DNA from: CAWKEY01 sp963848675
GTDB taxonomy: Bacteria > Pseudomonadota > Gammaproteobacteria > Methylococcales > Methylomonadaceae
DNA length: 32,086 bases
Assembly (NCBI GenBank): GCA_963848675.1
Contig: CAWKEY010000077.1
Location: 1 to 32,086 of the forward strand
Direction: 5' to 3'
This document shows positions 9,001 through 16,444 of the stretch, in pieces; within the stretch, counting starts at the first letter, position 1, and every line of letters starts with the position of its first letter. The notes under the pieces are model-generated. The model was given only the letters and a program-made list of their open reading frames with translations, was not told the DNA's origin and did not search any database. A program made the position numbers and the translations under genes.

Positions 9001-9522
9001 ATCCACAATCGAGCCTCTGACCGCGAATTCCGCATGTTGATAGACCTGGGGTACGCAATGGTAACCGACGCTCTCCAGCTTGATCCGGTTCAGTTCCAGA
9101 TTAAAATCATCACCGACTTTGACCGCAAAACTATTGGCCAATACATGCTCTCGGGGCGCCAAGCGATGCATTAGGGTGCTGACCGATACCACCAAAGCGC
9201 CGCGTTTTACCTGCGGCAACAAAGCCAGGGTTTTCAGTCGTTCCGAAATAATCTCCGGCAAGGGCGAAAATACATCGTAAGGCAGCGTTTCCCAATCGGG
9301 AAAATGCAAAATGGGGTGTTCATTCTGCAAAAAGAACGACAGCTCATGCTCGAGCCGCAAAGCGGTTTGATTATCGGGCGTCACAATCACAAACAGGCGA
9401 TTTTCATTCTTGATGGCCGAAGCCAGCGCCAATGAATCACCGCAGCCGGTTAAACCGGTCCAGATAACTGTTTGGTCCTGTTTTTGTGGAACTTCAGGGG
9501 AGAAAATTAAATGTTTAGCCAT
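6028..9522 (-). CDS. mfd: Transcription-repair coupling factor Mfd
   Basis: This ATP-driven translocase releases RNA polymerase stalled at DNA lesions and recruits UvrA. Its 1164 residues match the usual length. The N-terminal UvrB-like region contains LPYDVFSPLPEIISERL. The RNA-polymerase-interacting domain begins near residue 496 (VVHQEHGVGRYLGL). The RecG-like motor has Walker A GDVGFGKTE near 642 and the DEEH box VVIDEEHRFG near 743, then TATPIPRTL and the translocation motif region with QLRGRVGRS. The C-terminal TRCF domain follows. The start is ATG. It reads towards pyrF/DUF486 on the opposite strand, with an inverted-repeat element in the convergent spacer. No sign of damage was seen. 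Confidence 0.97.
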   Translation of the reverse strand: MAKHLIFSPEVPQKQDQTVIWTGLTGCGDSLALASAIKNENRLFVIVTPDNQTALRLEHELSFFLQNEHPILHFPDWETLPYDVFSPLPEIISERLKTLALLPQVKRGALVVSVSTLMHRLAPREHVLANSFAVKVGDDFNLELNRIKLESVGYHCVPQVYQHAEFAVRGSIVDLFPMGSKVPFRIELFDEEIESIRTFDPESQRSLEKIEQIQLFPAREFPFTDASIKHFRQAFRDYFPQSSPKNLLYLDVSKGITPGGIEYYLPLFVDKTATLFDYLPASAAVVLSDAFAATARAFYGEAEDRFQQRKYDVERPLLAPEMLFLSADELTQRTASFARIRLVNAEQGTNAGGDKQALDFNCRRLPVLTIDAKLKEPAQALQHFVADFAGKILFVAESAGRREGLIEKLRQYKITVRQVEGWQTFLQSEQSPCILVAPMDQGLWLEPDRKKSSAIAIITENQLSGEKAQQRRRRRISAARELENIVNNLNELTIGSPVVHQEHGVGRYLGLQTLQIGGMTAEFLALEYAHNDKLYVPVSSLHLIGRYTGVSPENAPLHRLGGDQWSRAKKKAIERIRDVAAELLEIHAKRAVKQGYAFKIQECDYQAFADAFPFEETPDQQTAIEAILADMASPHPMDRVICGDVGFGKTEVSMRAAFIAVQSGKQVAVLVPTTLLAQQHYQNFSDRFADWPVRVEVMSRFVSPRQQKAILEDLEQGKVDIVIGTHKLLSNEIKYKALGLVVIDEEHRFGVRQKEHFKKLRNELDILTMTATPIPRTLNMALSGLRDISIIASPPPNRHAIKTFISEWIDSQVKEACLREIKRGGQVFFLHNDVKSMEKMAGELGKLVPEARIGSAHGQMPERELERIMLDFYHQRFNLLLCSTIIESGIDIPSANTIIINRADKLGLAQLHQLRGRVGRSHHRAYAYFIVPPKTLMSKDAVKRLEAVEASGDLGAGFMLSSHDMEIRGAGELLGDEQSGEIQEIGFTLYTELLERAVNALKSGKQPELDTPMDTGPEVDLQTPALIPEDYLPDIHARLVLYKRIASAESTEDLRELQVEMIDRFGLLPEPVKTLFSVTELKQRAEKMGIKKIEANVGGGRLVFSPEPKINADQLITLIQTQAQMYKFDGADKLRFVKAFETTEQKLDFITELLQRLTPAEINA

Positions 9523-9644
9523 TAAAAATGTTATCTATCGTTCCCACGCACTGCGTGATCATACAATTAAGGCGCGCCGCGCCATGAAAAATCAATCTGG
9601 CGATATGGGGACGCCCAGCCCTTCACAATTTACCGAGTAGCTAT

Positions 9645-9662
9645 CACTAGCAAAGTACATCA
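9645..9662. repeat. Left copy of an 18-bp direct repeat flanking ychJ
   Basis: CACTAGCAAAGTACATCA here and CACTATGAAAGTACATCA at 10205-10222 agree at 16 of 18 positions in the same orientation. The last three bases of this copy form the ychJ stop codon. Confidence 0.6.
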
Positions 9663-10145
9663 CCCCGCACCGCAGCAGCGTTTAAATTTCTTGCCGCTGC
9701 CGCAGGGGCACGGCGCATTCTTGCCCTGATTGGTTTGCTGGCCAATCTTGCCAATCGACTTCACCGCAGCATTCAGATACAACCAGCGGCCGTTGATTTT
9801 AGTAAAACGGCTGATCTCATGCATCACATGTTCTTCGCCATTTTCGGTATAAAACGCCCTAAACTCCACCACGCCCTTGCTGTCCTGTAGGCCGCCTTTT
9901 TTGGTGGCGACAATTTCCAGCCGTTGCCAGTCAATTTTTTCTCTGGAAAAATCGATGGTCTTGGGCCGCCCGCTTGCATCCCAGGTATCCAGCAGATAAG
10001 CGGGATTGTGTAAAGCATAAGCCGTAAAGCGCGAACGCATCAATGCCTCAGCCGTTGCCGGTGATTTGTCGCCGGAATGCAACGAGCCACAGCATTGAGG
10101 GTATTCAATGCCCGAACCGCAAAGGCAAAATGGGTGAGTGTTCAA
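9660..10145 (-). CDS. ychJ: YchJ family SEC-C motif protein (UPF0225)
   Basis: The protein has a zinc-binding SEC-C motif at each end, as in E. coli YchJ: CLCGSGIEYPQCCG at the N-terminus and PCPCGSGKKFKRCCG at the C-terminus. Between them is the YchJ middle domain, with ALMRSRFTAYAL and EISRFTKINGRWLYLNA. The cellular role of the family is not established. No ATG exists in frame; an upstream in-frame TAA limits the choice to TTG codons at 10169, 10151 or 10145. The TTG at 10145 is chosen because AGGG lies eight bases before it and the SEC-C motif then begins where it does in relatives (161 residues). An 18-bp direct repeat brackets the gene, overlapping its stop codon. Confidence 0.85.
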   Translation of the reverse strand: MNTHPFCLCGSGIEYPQCCGSLHSGDKSPATAEALMRSRFTAYALHNPAYLLDTWDASGRPKTIDFSREKIDWQRLEIVATKKGGLQDSKGVVEFRAFYTENGEEHVMHEISRFTKINGRWLYLNAAVKSIGKIGQQTNQGKNAPCPCGSGKKFKRCCGAG

Positions 10146-10204
10146 AAGCAAAGCCCTAAGTGCAGCCAATAATTTGGATTATTTTACCTTGAACTGCGCA
10201 CAGG

Positions 10205-10222
10205 CACTATGAAAGTACATCA
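10205..10222. repeat. Right copy of the 18-bp direct repeat flanking ychJ
   Basis: This is the second copy of the repeat at 9645-9662, 60 bases upstream of the chosen ychJ start, with two mismatches to the other copy. Confidence 0.6.
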
Positions 10223-10311
10223 GCTCATGACCAGCGCCTAGGCAAGCAAAGCATTTGCACTGTGTTATTTGACTCAGTTTTAACCCCCAATTTCACTCAC
10301 TTCCGCGCCTG

Positions 10312-10339
10312 AATAGCGGCTTTTTACTTGTCCGCTATT
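10312..10339. other. Stem-loop between ychJ and the TauE/SafE gene
   Basis: AATAGCGG (10312-10319) and CCGCTATT (10332-10339) form a perfect 8-bp stem with a 12-base loop, 36 bases before the next start codon. There is no T-run. It could be an operator or leader structure; the role is unknown. Confidence 0.4.
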
Positions 10340-10375
10340 TGTATAGTAGGATCTCTGTGATAATGTTCACGGCTT

Positions 10376-11104
10376 ATGGAAATTGATTACGCTTTTAGCG
10401 CCTCTTATATAGTCGCCTTTACTATGGGCTTGTTTAGCAGCATGCACTGCATTGGCATGTGCGGCTCTATTATTGGCACACTGACCTTAAGCTTGAGCCC
10501 CGAGATCAGAAACAAAAAAAACCGGCTGTTCCCTTTTGTTCTGAATTACAACATAGGCCGTATCGTTAGCTATACCCTGGCCGGGGCTTTGGTTGGCGTT
10601 ATCGAATCATTACTCACCCTGCCGTTAAGCCACGGCGAAGGCCACCGGATTCTTCAGCTAATCTCTGCTGTGATCATGGCCTGCGCGGGTCTTTACATAG
10701 CAGGCTGGTTCCCGCGCTTTGCCTATATAGAAAAAGCCGGGGTGCATCTGTGGAAAAAAATGGAACCGTTCGGCCGCAAACTCATTCCGGTAAAAAACCT
10801 CACGCAGGCCTATCTGTTTGGCATGGTATGGGGCTGGCTGCCTTGTGGACTGGTCTATACCGCACTAGCGCTGGCGGCGACCACAGGCGACATCACTAAA
10901 AGCGCACTGAGCATGCTATCTTTTGGCTTGGGGACTTTACCCGCCGTCATGGGTGTCGGTATAATGACTGGCGCTTTGATGAGGTTATCCAGAATGCAAT
11001 ATTTCAAACAGGCCATCGGCCTGCTGATGATTGCACTCGCTCTAGTAGCCGTGCTACCTTGGCTAAACCCTTACGCTTTTACTACTCATTTAAGAAATCA
11101 TTAA
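10376..11104 (+). CDS. Sulfite exporter TauE/SafE-type (UreH-like) membrane protein
   Basis: This 242-residue polytopic inner-membrane protein has about six hydrophobic segments. The first helix carries MHCIGMCG (near residue 23) and a later one has GWLPCGLVY (near 156). These cysteine motifs mark the UreH/DsbD-like branch of the TauE/SafE superfamily, often found with cytochrome oxidase maturation or metal handling genes in other gammaproteobacteria. The cargo is not known and no oxidase genes are in this window. The ATG at 10376 has no clear Shine-Dalgarno sequence. The sigma-54 activator gene starts eight bases after its stop, so the two probably form an operon. Confidence 0.8.
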   Translation: MEIDYAFSASYIVAFTMGLFSSMHCIGMCGSIIGTLTLSLSPEIRNKKNRLFPFVLNYNIGRIVSYTLAGALVGVIESLLTLPLSHGEGHRILQLISAVIMACAGLYIAGWFPRFAYIEKAGVHLWKKMEPFGRKLIPVKNLTQAYLFGMVWGWLPCGLVYTALALAATTGDITKSALSMLSFGLGTLPAVMGVGIMTGALMRLSRMQYFKQAIGLLMIALALVAVLPWLNPYAFTTHLRNH

Positions 11105-11112
11105 GAGACAGT

Positions 11113-12069
11113 ATGGATCATTTCAGTACCCTCATTGGTCAATCTCCTACTTTGGATTCCTTAATCCGTAGCGCTAAAATAGTTGCGGCTACAGATGTGA
11201 CGGTATTAATCAAAGGCGAAACAGGCACCGGCAAAGAAGTGCTTGCGACCGCTATACAACAAGCCAGCCCACGCGCCCACAAGGCCTTTATCACGCTGAA
11301 TTGCGCAGCCTTACCTGAAAGCCTTATTGAATCCGAGCTGTTTGGCCATAAAAAAGGTTCTTTTACAGGTGCAAGCTCAAATAAACAGGGGCTTTTTCAA
11401 GCAGCGCATGGCGGCACCTTGTTTCTGGATGAAATCAACTCGCTGCCGGTTTCCATTCAGGCCAAGCTCTTGCGTTTTCTGGAATCTGGCGAATGTCTTG
11501 CCGTCGGCGAAACCAGACCTCATAAAGTCGACGTACGCATAATGGCCGCCACCAACTCGGACTTGACCAGACAGATTGCTGACGGAGAATTCAGACGGGA
11601 CTTATACTTCCGCCTCAATGTTGTCCCCATAGAGCTGCCCCCACTGGCGCATCGCATTGAAGATATTGAACATCTGACTAGGCACTTTCTGAACATGTTT
11701 GCCGCCATGCACGCTATCAATCCGCCCAGCTTTAGCAAGCAGTCATTAAAGGTTCTAAAAAATTACCACTGGCCCGGCAATATCCGTGAACTGCGCAATT
11801 TGTGTGAGCGGCTCAGTATTTTACTTGCCGGCAGAATAATTGAGCCCGAAAATCTGCCAATAGAGTTAATTACTCACAGCTGCGCAGCCAAATTTAAAGA
11901 TTTCAGGCTGCCTGAAACCGGCCTGCACCTGGATTTGCTGGAAGCCGACTTGATTCATCAAGCCTTAAGCCGAACCAGTGGCAACCGCAGCCAGTCCGCC
12001 AAGTTGTTAGGCATCTCCAGAGATACCCTGTTGTACCGTATGCAAAAACACGGTTTCGGCTCACATTAG
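11113..12069 (+). CDS. Sigma-54-dependent transcriptional activator without a sensor domain (PspF-like architecture)
   Basis: The 318-residue protein starts directly with the AAA+ domain. Walker A is GETGTGKE (35-42), the sigma-54 contact loop is GSFTGA (82-87), Walker B is GGTLFLDEI (100-108), and the arginine-finger region is FRRDLYFRLNVVPIELPPL. A Fis-type helix-turn-helix occupies about 291-312 (NRSQSAKLLGISRDTLLYRM). No receiver, GAF or PAS domain precedes it, so control must come from a partner protein, as PspA does for PspF. The loop reads GSFTGA instead of GAFTGA. The frame extends upstream to 11059, inside the previous gene, but the ATG at 11113 has AAGAGA before it and removes the overlap. 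Its target genes are unknown. Confidence 0.9.
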   Translation: MDHFSTLIGQSPTLDSLIRSAKIVAATDVTVLIKGETGTGKEVLATAIQQASPRAHKAFITLNCAALPESLIESELFGHKKGSFTGASSNKQGLFQAAHGGTLFLDEINSLPVSIQAKLLRFLESGECLAVGETRPHKVDVRIMAATNSDLTRQIADGEFRRDLYFRLNVVPIELPPLAHRIEDIEHLTRHFLNMFAAMHAINPPSFSKQSLKVLKNYHWPGNIRELRNLCERLSILLAGRIIEPENLPIELITHSCAAKFKDFRLPETGLHLDLLEADLIHQALSRTSGNRSQSAKLLGISRDTLLYRMQKHGFGSH

Positions 12070-12075
12070 TCAGGT

Positions 12076-12108
12076 TGCCGGGCAAGGCATCAAGCAGCTG
12101 TCCCGGCA
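12076..12108. terminator. Possible bidirectional terminator between convergent genes
   Basis: TGCCGGG (12076-12082) pairs with CCCGGCA (12102-12108) across a 19-base loop, between the convergent stops of the sigma-54 activator gene and the phosphatase gene. A moderately T-rich stretch (CATCTGTTTT) follows on the plus strand. The long loop keeps this tentative. Confidence 0.35.
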
Positions 12109-12118
12109 TACATCTGTT

Positions 12119-12853
12119 TTACAAACACCTGATCCACTGAACAGTCGAATTATCGGCTTTGCCATTCGCACGCAAAACCGACAAGCCCGCCAGCTTGCCC
12201 AGCTCGACCTTGCCGCTGCCCAATTGCGCCAGATGCAATAGCTCCGGCTCTTTAATGGCTCCCCAGAAGCCATCACTGCAGACAATAAAGGTCTCGCCTT
12301 TTTTTACACCCGGGTACAGATTAATTTCCACTTTATGGGCTTTGTCCGCATTCAAGCTGCGTGTTAATACATTCTGTTCGGGATGCCTGCCGACTTCCTG
12401 TTCGGAAATCCTGCCTTGCTGTAATAATTGCTGGGGAATTGAGTGATCTTTGCTACGCCACAAAATCTGCCGGGGATTCATTCTGTATATCCTCGAATCG
12501 CCGCAATGCCCCGTCAGCACCAGGCGTTTATCCAGATAAAGAATAGCGCAGGTCGTGTGCGCTTCATAAAGCGCCGTATCGCCGCAAAACAATGTTTTCA
12601 TCTCGGCGACAGCCGCCGCAATCCAGGCCGAAAAAGTTTCCGGGGGATTTTGTACCATGCGCTTACTGTATGCGGGCGCACACTGCACCAGTCCCTGACA
12701 AAAAAACCGGGAGGCTTTCTCCCCGCCATAATGGCCGCCCAAACCGTCGGCGACAACAAACAGCGCATAATCATCTTCAATGATGTGCGCCATATAGTCC
12801 TGATTAAGCTCCCGGTTTCCCGCCGAGGTTAGCTGATAAAATTTCAGTTGCAC
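12119..12853 (-). CDS. PP2C-family protein serine/threonine phosphatase
   Basis: This is a metal-dependent phosphoprotein phosphatase of 244 residues with the family's metal-binding motifs in order: NQD (17-19), VVADGLGGHYGGEKAS (33-48), GDSR (118-121), VCSDG (191-195) and ADNST (233-237). It is a single catalytic domain without membrane segments, like the Stp1/PrpC group. The frame is open to 13000, but that extension is antiparallel to nothing real and overlaps pdxJ on the same strand. The GTG at 12853 has GAGG six bases before it and begins 14 bases after the pdxJ stop, which fits translation as the last gene of that operon. No partner Ser/Thr kinase is in the window, so its substrate is unknown. 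Confidence 0.88.
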   Translation of the reverse strand: MQLKFYQLTSAGNRELNQDYMAHIIEDDYALFVVADGLGGHYGGEKASRFFCQGLVQCAPAYSKRMVQNPPETFSAWIAAAVAEMKTLFCGDTALYEAHTTCAILYLDKRLVLTGHCGDSRIYRMNPRQILWRSKDHSIPQQLLQQGRISEQEVGRHPEQNVLTRSLNADKAHKVEINLYPGVKKGETFIVCSDGFWGAIKEPELLHLAQLGSGKVELGKLAGLSVLRANGKADNSTVQWIRCL

Positions 12854-12867
12854 GCTGCGCCTCAGCT

Positions 12868-13614
12868 TTAAGCAACTTGCGACCTGGCATGACGCATGAG
12901 CTGCTTCAAATCGCCGACTGCCTGCGCCAGGCCAGAAAACAAGGCCTGCGCAATAATCGCATGGCCAATATTGAGTTCGACGATTTCCGGTATTCTGCAA
13001 ATAGCTTCAACATTGTAATAATTTAAGCCATGACCGGCATTGACCTGCAAGCCGGCACTGTGGGCATAGCTGGCAGCCACCCTTATGCGTTCCAGTTGCT
13101 CGCCTTGTTGCAGCGGATTTTTAGCCTCGGCGTAACAGCCGGTGTGTAACTCAACCACCGGAGCGCCCACCTTCACAGCGGCATCAATCTGCGCCTGATC
13201 GGGATCAATAAACAGCGAAACCTCTATGCCCGCCTCTGCCAATGTTGAACAAGCCCAGTGCATTTGCTGCAGATTACCGGCGACATCGAGCCCGCCTTCA
13301 GTGGTCAGTTCGGCACGCTTTTCGGGCACCAGGCAACAGGCATAAGGCTTTATCCGGGTGGCGATAGTGACCATTTCATCGGTCACCGCCATTTCCAAAT
13401 TCAGACGGGTATGCAGCATGTCTTGCAACAGGAAAATATCCCGGTCCTGAATATGTCTGCGGTCCTCCCGCAAATGCGCGGTAATGCCATCGGCGCCAGC
13501 CTGCTCTGCGACCATTGCCGCCTGAACGGGTTCGGGATACCTCGTACCTCTGGCCTGCCTTAAGGTCGCAACATGGTCGATATTGACGCCTAACAAGATG
13601 GATTGTGTATTCAT
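12868..13614 (-). CDS. pdxJ: Pyridoxine 5'-phosphate synthase
   Basis: PdxJ condenses 1-deoxyxylulose 5-phosphate with 3-amino-2-oxopropyl phosphate to form pyridoxine 5'-phosphate. The 248-residue protein has the family's N-terminal LLGVNIDHVATLRQARGT, the GADGITAHLREDRRHI segment, NLEMAVTDEM, LVPEKRAELTTEGGLD, and NAGHGLNYYNV near residue 195. These cover the phosphate-binding and catalytic His/Glu positions of the TIM barrel. The start is ATG. It lies downstream of recO in the common gammaproteobacterial order and is followed closely by the PP2C gene. Confidence 0.96.
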   Translation of the reverse strand: MNTQSILLGVNIDHVATLRQARGTRYPEPVQAAMVAEQAGADGITAHLREDRRHIQDRDIFLLQDMLHTRLNLEMAVTDEMVTIATRIKPYACCLVPEKRAELTTEGGLDVAGNLQQMHWACSTLAEAGIEVSLFIDPDQAQIDAAVKVGAPVVELHTGCYAEAKNPLQQGEQLERIRVAASYAHSAGLQVNAGHGLNYYNVEAICRIPEIVELNIGHAIIAQALFSGLAQAVGDLKQLMRHARSQVA

Positions 13615-13752
13615 TTTTTAGTGTAGTAATGGTTTTTTATGAATCAATTGCCGGCGAAGGGCAGAGAGGCCACTGAAACTGCTGCTTGCGAATCAGTGTT
13701 AACAAAAAACGTCGACAGCCGATTGATGATAGTCAATCGCCTTGGCTTTTGC

Positions 13753-14470
13753 CTAGCAACGCTGCTGAATAGCCATGATGTTACTGATAACCGCCCGGCT
13801 TTTAAGAGGCTTGCCGTGCAAATGCGCATCGATGACCGTTCTCATCAGGACTTTGGCGGCACGCAATACCGCAGGATCAGACCACGCTCTTGCCTTTATG
13901 GCCTGCAAGGCCAACCCCGAAAAAAGGCCGTCTGCAGCTTCAATCGGCCCTTGTTCAAAATGAAACTGATAGTTTTTTGCCGGCTCGACCGGTTTTTGCT
14001 GATGCGCATCGTAGTCCAGTTGCAAACCATAACCGGCATTATCAAAGAGATCGAGTTCGAAATTGCGCAAGCGCCGCTTCGATTGCCGAGTCGTCCGCCA
14101 ACCGGCGCAAACCGGTCTGGTAATGGTTGAACAATTCGGGATGCGGATCGTGGGGATGTACAAAACAGCTCACCAGTTCATTCATATAAAAGCCGCAATA
14201 CAACGCCAAACCTGTTAGATTGATAATGGGCTGAGCCAGTTCGACGGCCGTCAGCGTTTTGAGCTCGCCTTTGCCAAGGTACGAAATGGACAGCGCAACA
14301 AACGGCTGTAACAAACCGGCAGTTCTGGATTTTGCTTTTCTGACCCCTTTTGCCAAAATCGAAAGCCTGCCGAAATCCCGGGTAAAGACATCGATGAGCA
14401 GACTGGTTTCGCGGTAATTTCGCTGTTGCAAAATAAACGCCGGCTGCAGCAGGACCGCGGTTTCAGTCAT
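13753..14470 (-). pseudogene. recO: DNA repair protein RecO, interrupted by a single-base frameshift
   Basis: RecO helps load RecA on SSB-coated DNA. The N-terminal part (14470 down to about 14066, ATG start overlapping the era stop by eight bases) reads as the RecO OB-fold: AFILQQRNYRETSLLIDVFTR and RLSILAKGVRKAKSR. After EAAL (residue 134) this frame gives nonsense and stops at 14042. In another frame the expected continuation RNFELDLFDNAGYGLQLD begins at once and runs to the stop at 13753. Removing one base within 14065-14071 (for example the C at 14068) joins the halves as EAALRNFELDLF and gives 238 residues, the normal length. The zinc-finger cysteines of some RecO proteins are not evident. 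It may be a real mutation or a sequencing error; no slippery homopolymer is seen. Confidence 0.85.
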
Positions 14471-15344
14471 TAAAGCCTAGACTTTGCAGGGCGCGTTCAT
14501 TGTCGGACCAGCCTTTTTTAACTTTCACCCAGAGCTCTAAATAGACTTTTTGGCCAATCAGCTTTTCGATATCGTAGCGCGCATCGGTACCGATTTTTTT
14601 CAGCATCTCGCCGTGCTTGCCAATGACGATGTTTTTTTGCGTCATTCTCTCCACCCAAATGATGGCGTATATTTTGCTGATTTCGGGCTTTTCCTCGTAG
14701 CGCTCAATTTCAACCGTCAAGGAGTAAGGCAGCTCATCGCCCAGGCGCCGCGTCAGTTTTTCGCGGATAATTTCCGCGCACAAAAAACGCTCGGGGCGAT
14801 CGGTAATCTGGTCTTCCGGATAAATCAAGTCACTTTCCGGCAAAAGCGCCATGATCAAACGCTCCAGTTGATCAAGATTGGTGCTTTTTAAGGCTGAAAT
14901 GGGAATCAGATGCTGGAATGGGAAACGATGCTGCGCCTCGGCAAAAAAGGCCAGAATGGTGTCCTTGTCTTTCACCTTATCGACTTTGTTGACCGCCAGA
15001 ATAACCGGCAGCCCGGCCTGCTCCAGTTTTTTAAAGATGACTTCATCATATTCATGCCAGGACAGGCCATCAATCAGCCAGACAATAACATCAACACCCA
15101 GCAAGGTGGTCTCCGCGGTTCTGTTCAGATACCGGTTCAGAGCCCGCTTTTCACTGCTATGCATGCCGGGCGTATCCATATAGATGGCCTGGCCTGCTGC
15201 GCTGGTATTAATGCCCAGAATACGATGCCGCGTTGTTTGCGGCTTGCGTGAGGTAATACTGATTTTCTGCTTCAGCAAATGATTCATCAATGTGGATTTA
15301 CCCACATTAGGACGCCCAATCAGGGCTACGAAACCGCAATTCAT
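14463..15344 (-). CDS. era: GTPase Era
   Basis: This essential GTPase binds 16S rRNA and helps mature the 30S subunit. The 293-residue protein has G1 GRPNVGKST (10-18), the effector-region TTRHRI, G3 DTPGMH near 58 and G4 NKVDK near 119. The C-terminal KH domain follows, with VIGKHGEMLKKIGTDAR and VYLELWVKVKKGW. It starts with ATG, overlapping the rnc stop by four bases (ATGA), and its own stop overlaps the recO start. This indicates translational coupling of rnc, era and recO. Confidence 0.97.
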   Translation of the reverse strand: MNCGFVALIGRPNVGKSTLMNHLLKQKISITSRKPQTTRHRILGINTSAAGQAIYMDTPGMHSSEKRALNRYLNRTAETTLLGVDVIVWLIDGLSWHEYDEVIFKKLEQAGLPVILAVNKVDKVKDKDTILAFFAEAQHRFPFQHLIPISALKSTNLDQLERLIMALLPESDLIYPEDQITDRPERFLCAEIIREKLTRRLGDELPYSLTVEIERYEEKPEISKIYAIIWVERMTQKNIVIGKHGEMLKKIGTDARYDIEKLIGQKVYLELWVKVKKGWSDNERALQSLGFND

Positions 15345-16024
15345 TGATTACCTTTGTTTAATAATTCAAGCATCAGTTCTGCCGCCGACTGCTCTGCTTT
15401 TTTTCTGGAGACACCGTGGCCAATGCAGGCATCGGCGATTAACGGGATAGTACATTTGACTTGAAAAGTCTGTTCGTGCGCCAGGCCTGACATGGTCATT
15501 AACGTGTATTCAGGCAGCTCCATTTTTTGGGCCTGCATCAACTCCTGTAATTGGGTTTTAGGGTCTTTTTGCCAGTTATCCAGTGATAAGCTTTTCAGCT
15601 TATCGGCAAACAACTGCTCTATCCATTGCCGGCAGGCGGCGATGCCCTGATCTTTGAACAAAGCACCCATAATGGCTTCCAGCGCATCCGATAAAATCGA
15701 ATCACGCCGGAAGCCACCGCTCTTCAGTTCCCCCGAACCCAGCCGCAGATAGTCGCCCAGCTCATGCTTTCTGGCCAAATCCGCCAAAGAACCCTGATTG
15801 ACCAGACTGGCCCTCAACCGGCTGAGCACGCCCTCGCTGGCATCGGGAAACTGCTCATACAACAGTTCGGCAATCACAAAACCCAGGATGGAATCGCCGA
15901 GAAACTCCAGTCGCTCGTTATTATTGGCAGCAGCGCTGCGATGCGTTAAAGCCATGACAAAAAGCTGCGGATTATTGAAGCTTAACCCCAGATTTTTGCT
16001 CAAGACCTCCGGCTTTCTGGTCAC
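15341..16024 (-). CDS. rnc: Ribonuclease III
   Basis: This endonuclease cleaves double-stranded RNA and processes rRNA precursors. In its 227 residues the catalytic signature is NNERLEFLGDSILGF (near 35), with the second acidic cluster near SDALEAIMGALFKDQG (about 110-125). A double-stranded-RNA-binding domain fills the C-terminus from DPKTQLQELMQ to the end. The start is GTG, overlapping the stop of the upstream DUF4845 gene as GTGA, and its stop overlaps era in the same way. Confidence 0.96.
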   Translation of the reverse strand: MTRKPEVLSKNLGLSFNNPQLFVMALTHRSAAANNNERLEFLGDSILGFVIAELLYEQFPDASEGVLSRLRASLVNQGSLADLARKHELGDYLRLGSGELKSGGFRRDSILSDALEAIMGALFKDQGIAACRQWIEQLFADKLKSLSLDNWQKDPKTQLQELMQAQKMELPEYTLMTMSGLAHEQTFQVKCTIPLIADACIGHGVSRKKAEQSAAELMLELLNKGNQ

Positions 16025-16398
16025 TCCTGGCCGACCTCGATAATGTCATTGAATTCTGCCAGCACGCTCAAATTTCCAAAAATTTTTACGACCGTTTCAT
16101 ATTCAGCCTGAACTTTCAGATAATTGCCGCGTTTGGAAACTTTTATATCATCCTGGGTCACATCGTAAACGTAATTCATATTAAAGCGCTTTTCCAGACT
16201 CTGCCTGATTTCCTGCTCGCTTTTTGTTTGAATATCAGTAGTCTTCTCTAACGCCGCCAGAGCATTGGCGACTTTGCTGTGATCGATATAAATCGGCGCT
16301 ATTTTTAAAATCAGCAGCACAAAAAACGCGATCAGCGCCAAGATAAAAGCGATCGATAACAAGGTTAAGCCTTGCTGACGTTGCGGTAAGGACTTCAT
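16021..16398 (-). CDS. DUF4845 family membrane-anchored protein
   Basis: The product has 125 residues: a short polar start (MKSLPQRQQGLTLLS), one hydrophobic helix at about 12-35, then a periplasm-facing or soluble domain of about 90 residues. The QQGLTLLS start resembles a prepilin-like N-terminus but lacks the Glu of true pilins. The family is regularly found between lepB and rnc and has no established function. The frame is open further upstream to 16482, overlapping lepB; the ATG at 16398 is preferred because GGAGAG lies a few bases before it and the protein then has the family's length. Its stop overlaps the rnc GTG. Confidence 0.85.
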   Translation of the reverse strand: MKSLPQRQQGLTLLSIAFILALIAFFVLLILKIAPIYIDHSKVANALAALEKTTDIQTKSEQEIRQSLEKRFNMNYVYDVTQDDIKVSKRGNYLKVQAEYETVVKIFGNLSVLAEFNDIIEVGQE

Positions 16399-16444
16399 TG
16401 GTTTCTCTCCGGGACAATTAAAAAACACTACGCCTAAGTGTAGT

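Noticed and set aside
9545..9583. Small CACGCA/TGCGTG and GGCGC/GCGCC palindromes upstream of mfd
   Set aside because: The stems are short with no consistent larger structure; they may be decayed REP remnants but this cannot be supported.
12854..13000. N-terminal extension of the PP2C phosphatase by 49 residues
   Set aside because: It overlaps the end of pdxJ on the same strand, has no phosphatase motif, and a GTG with a good ribosome-binding site exists at 12853.
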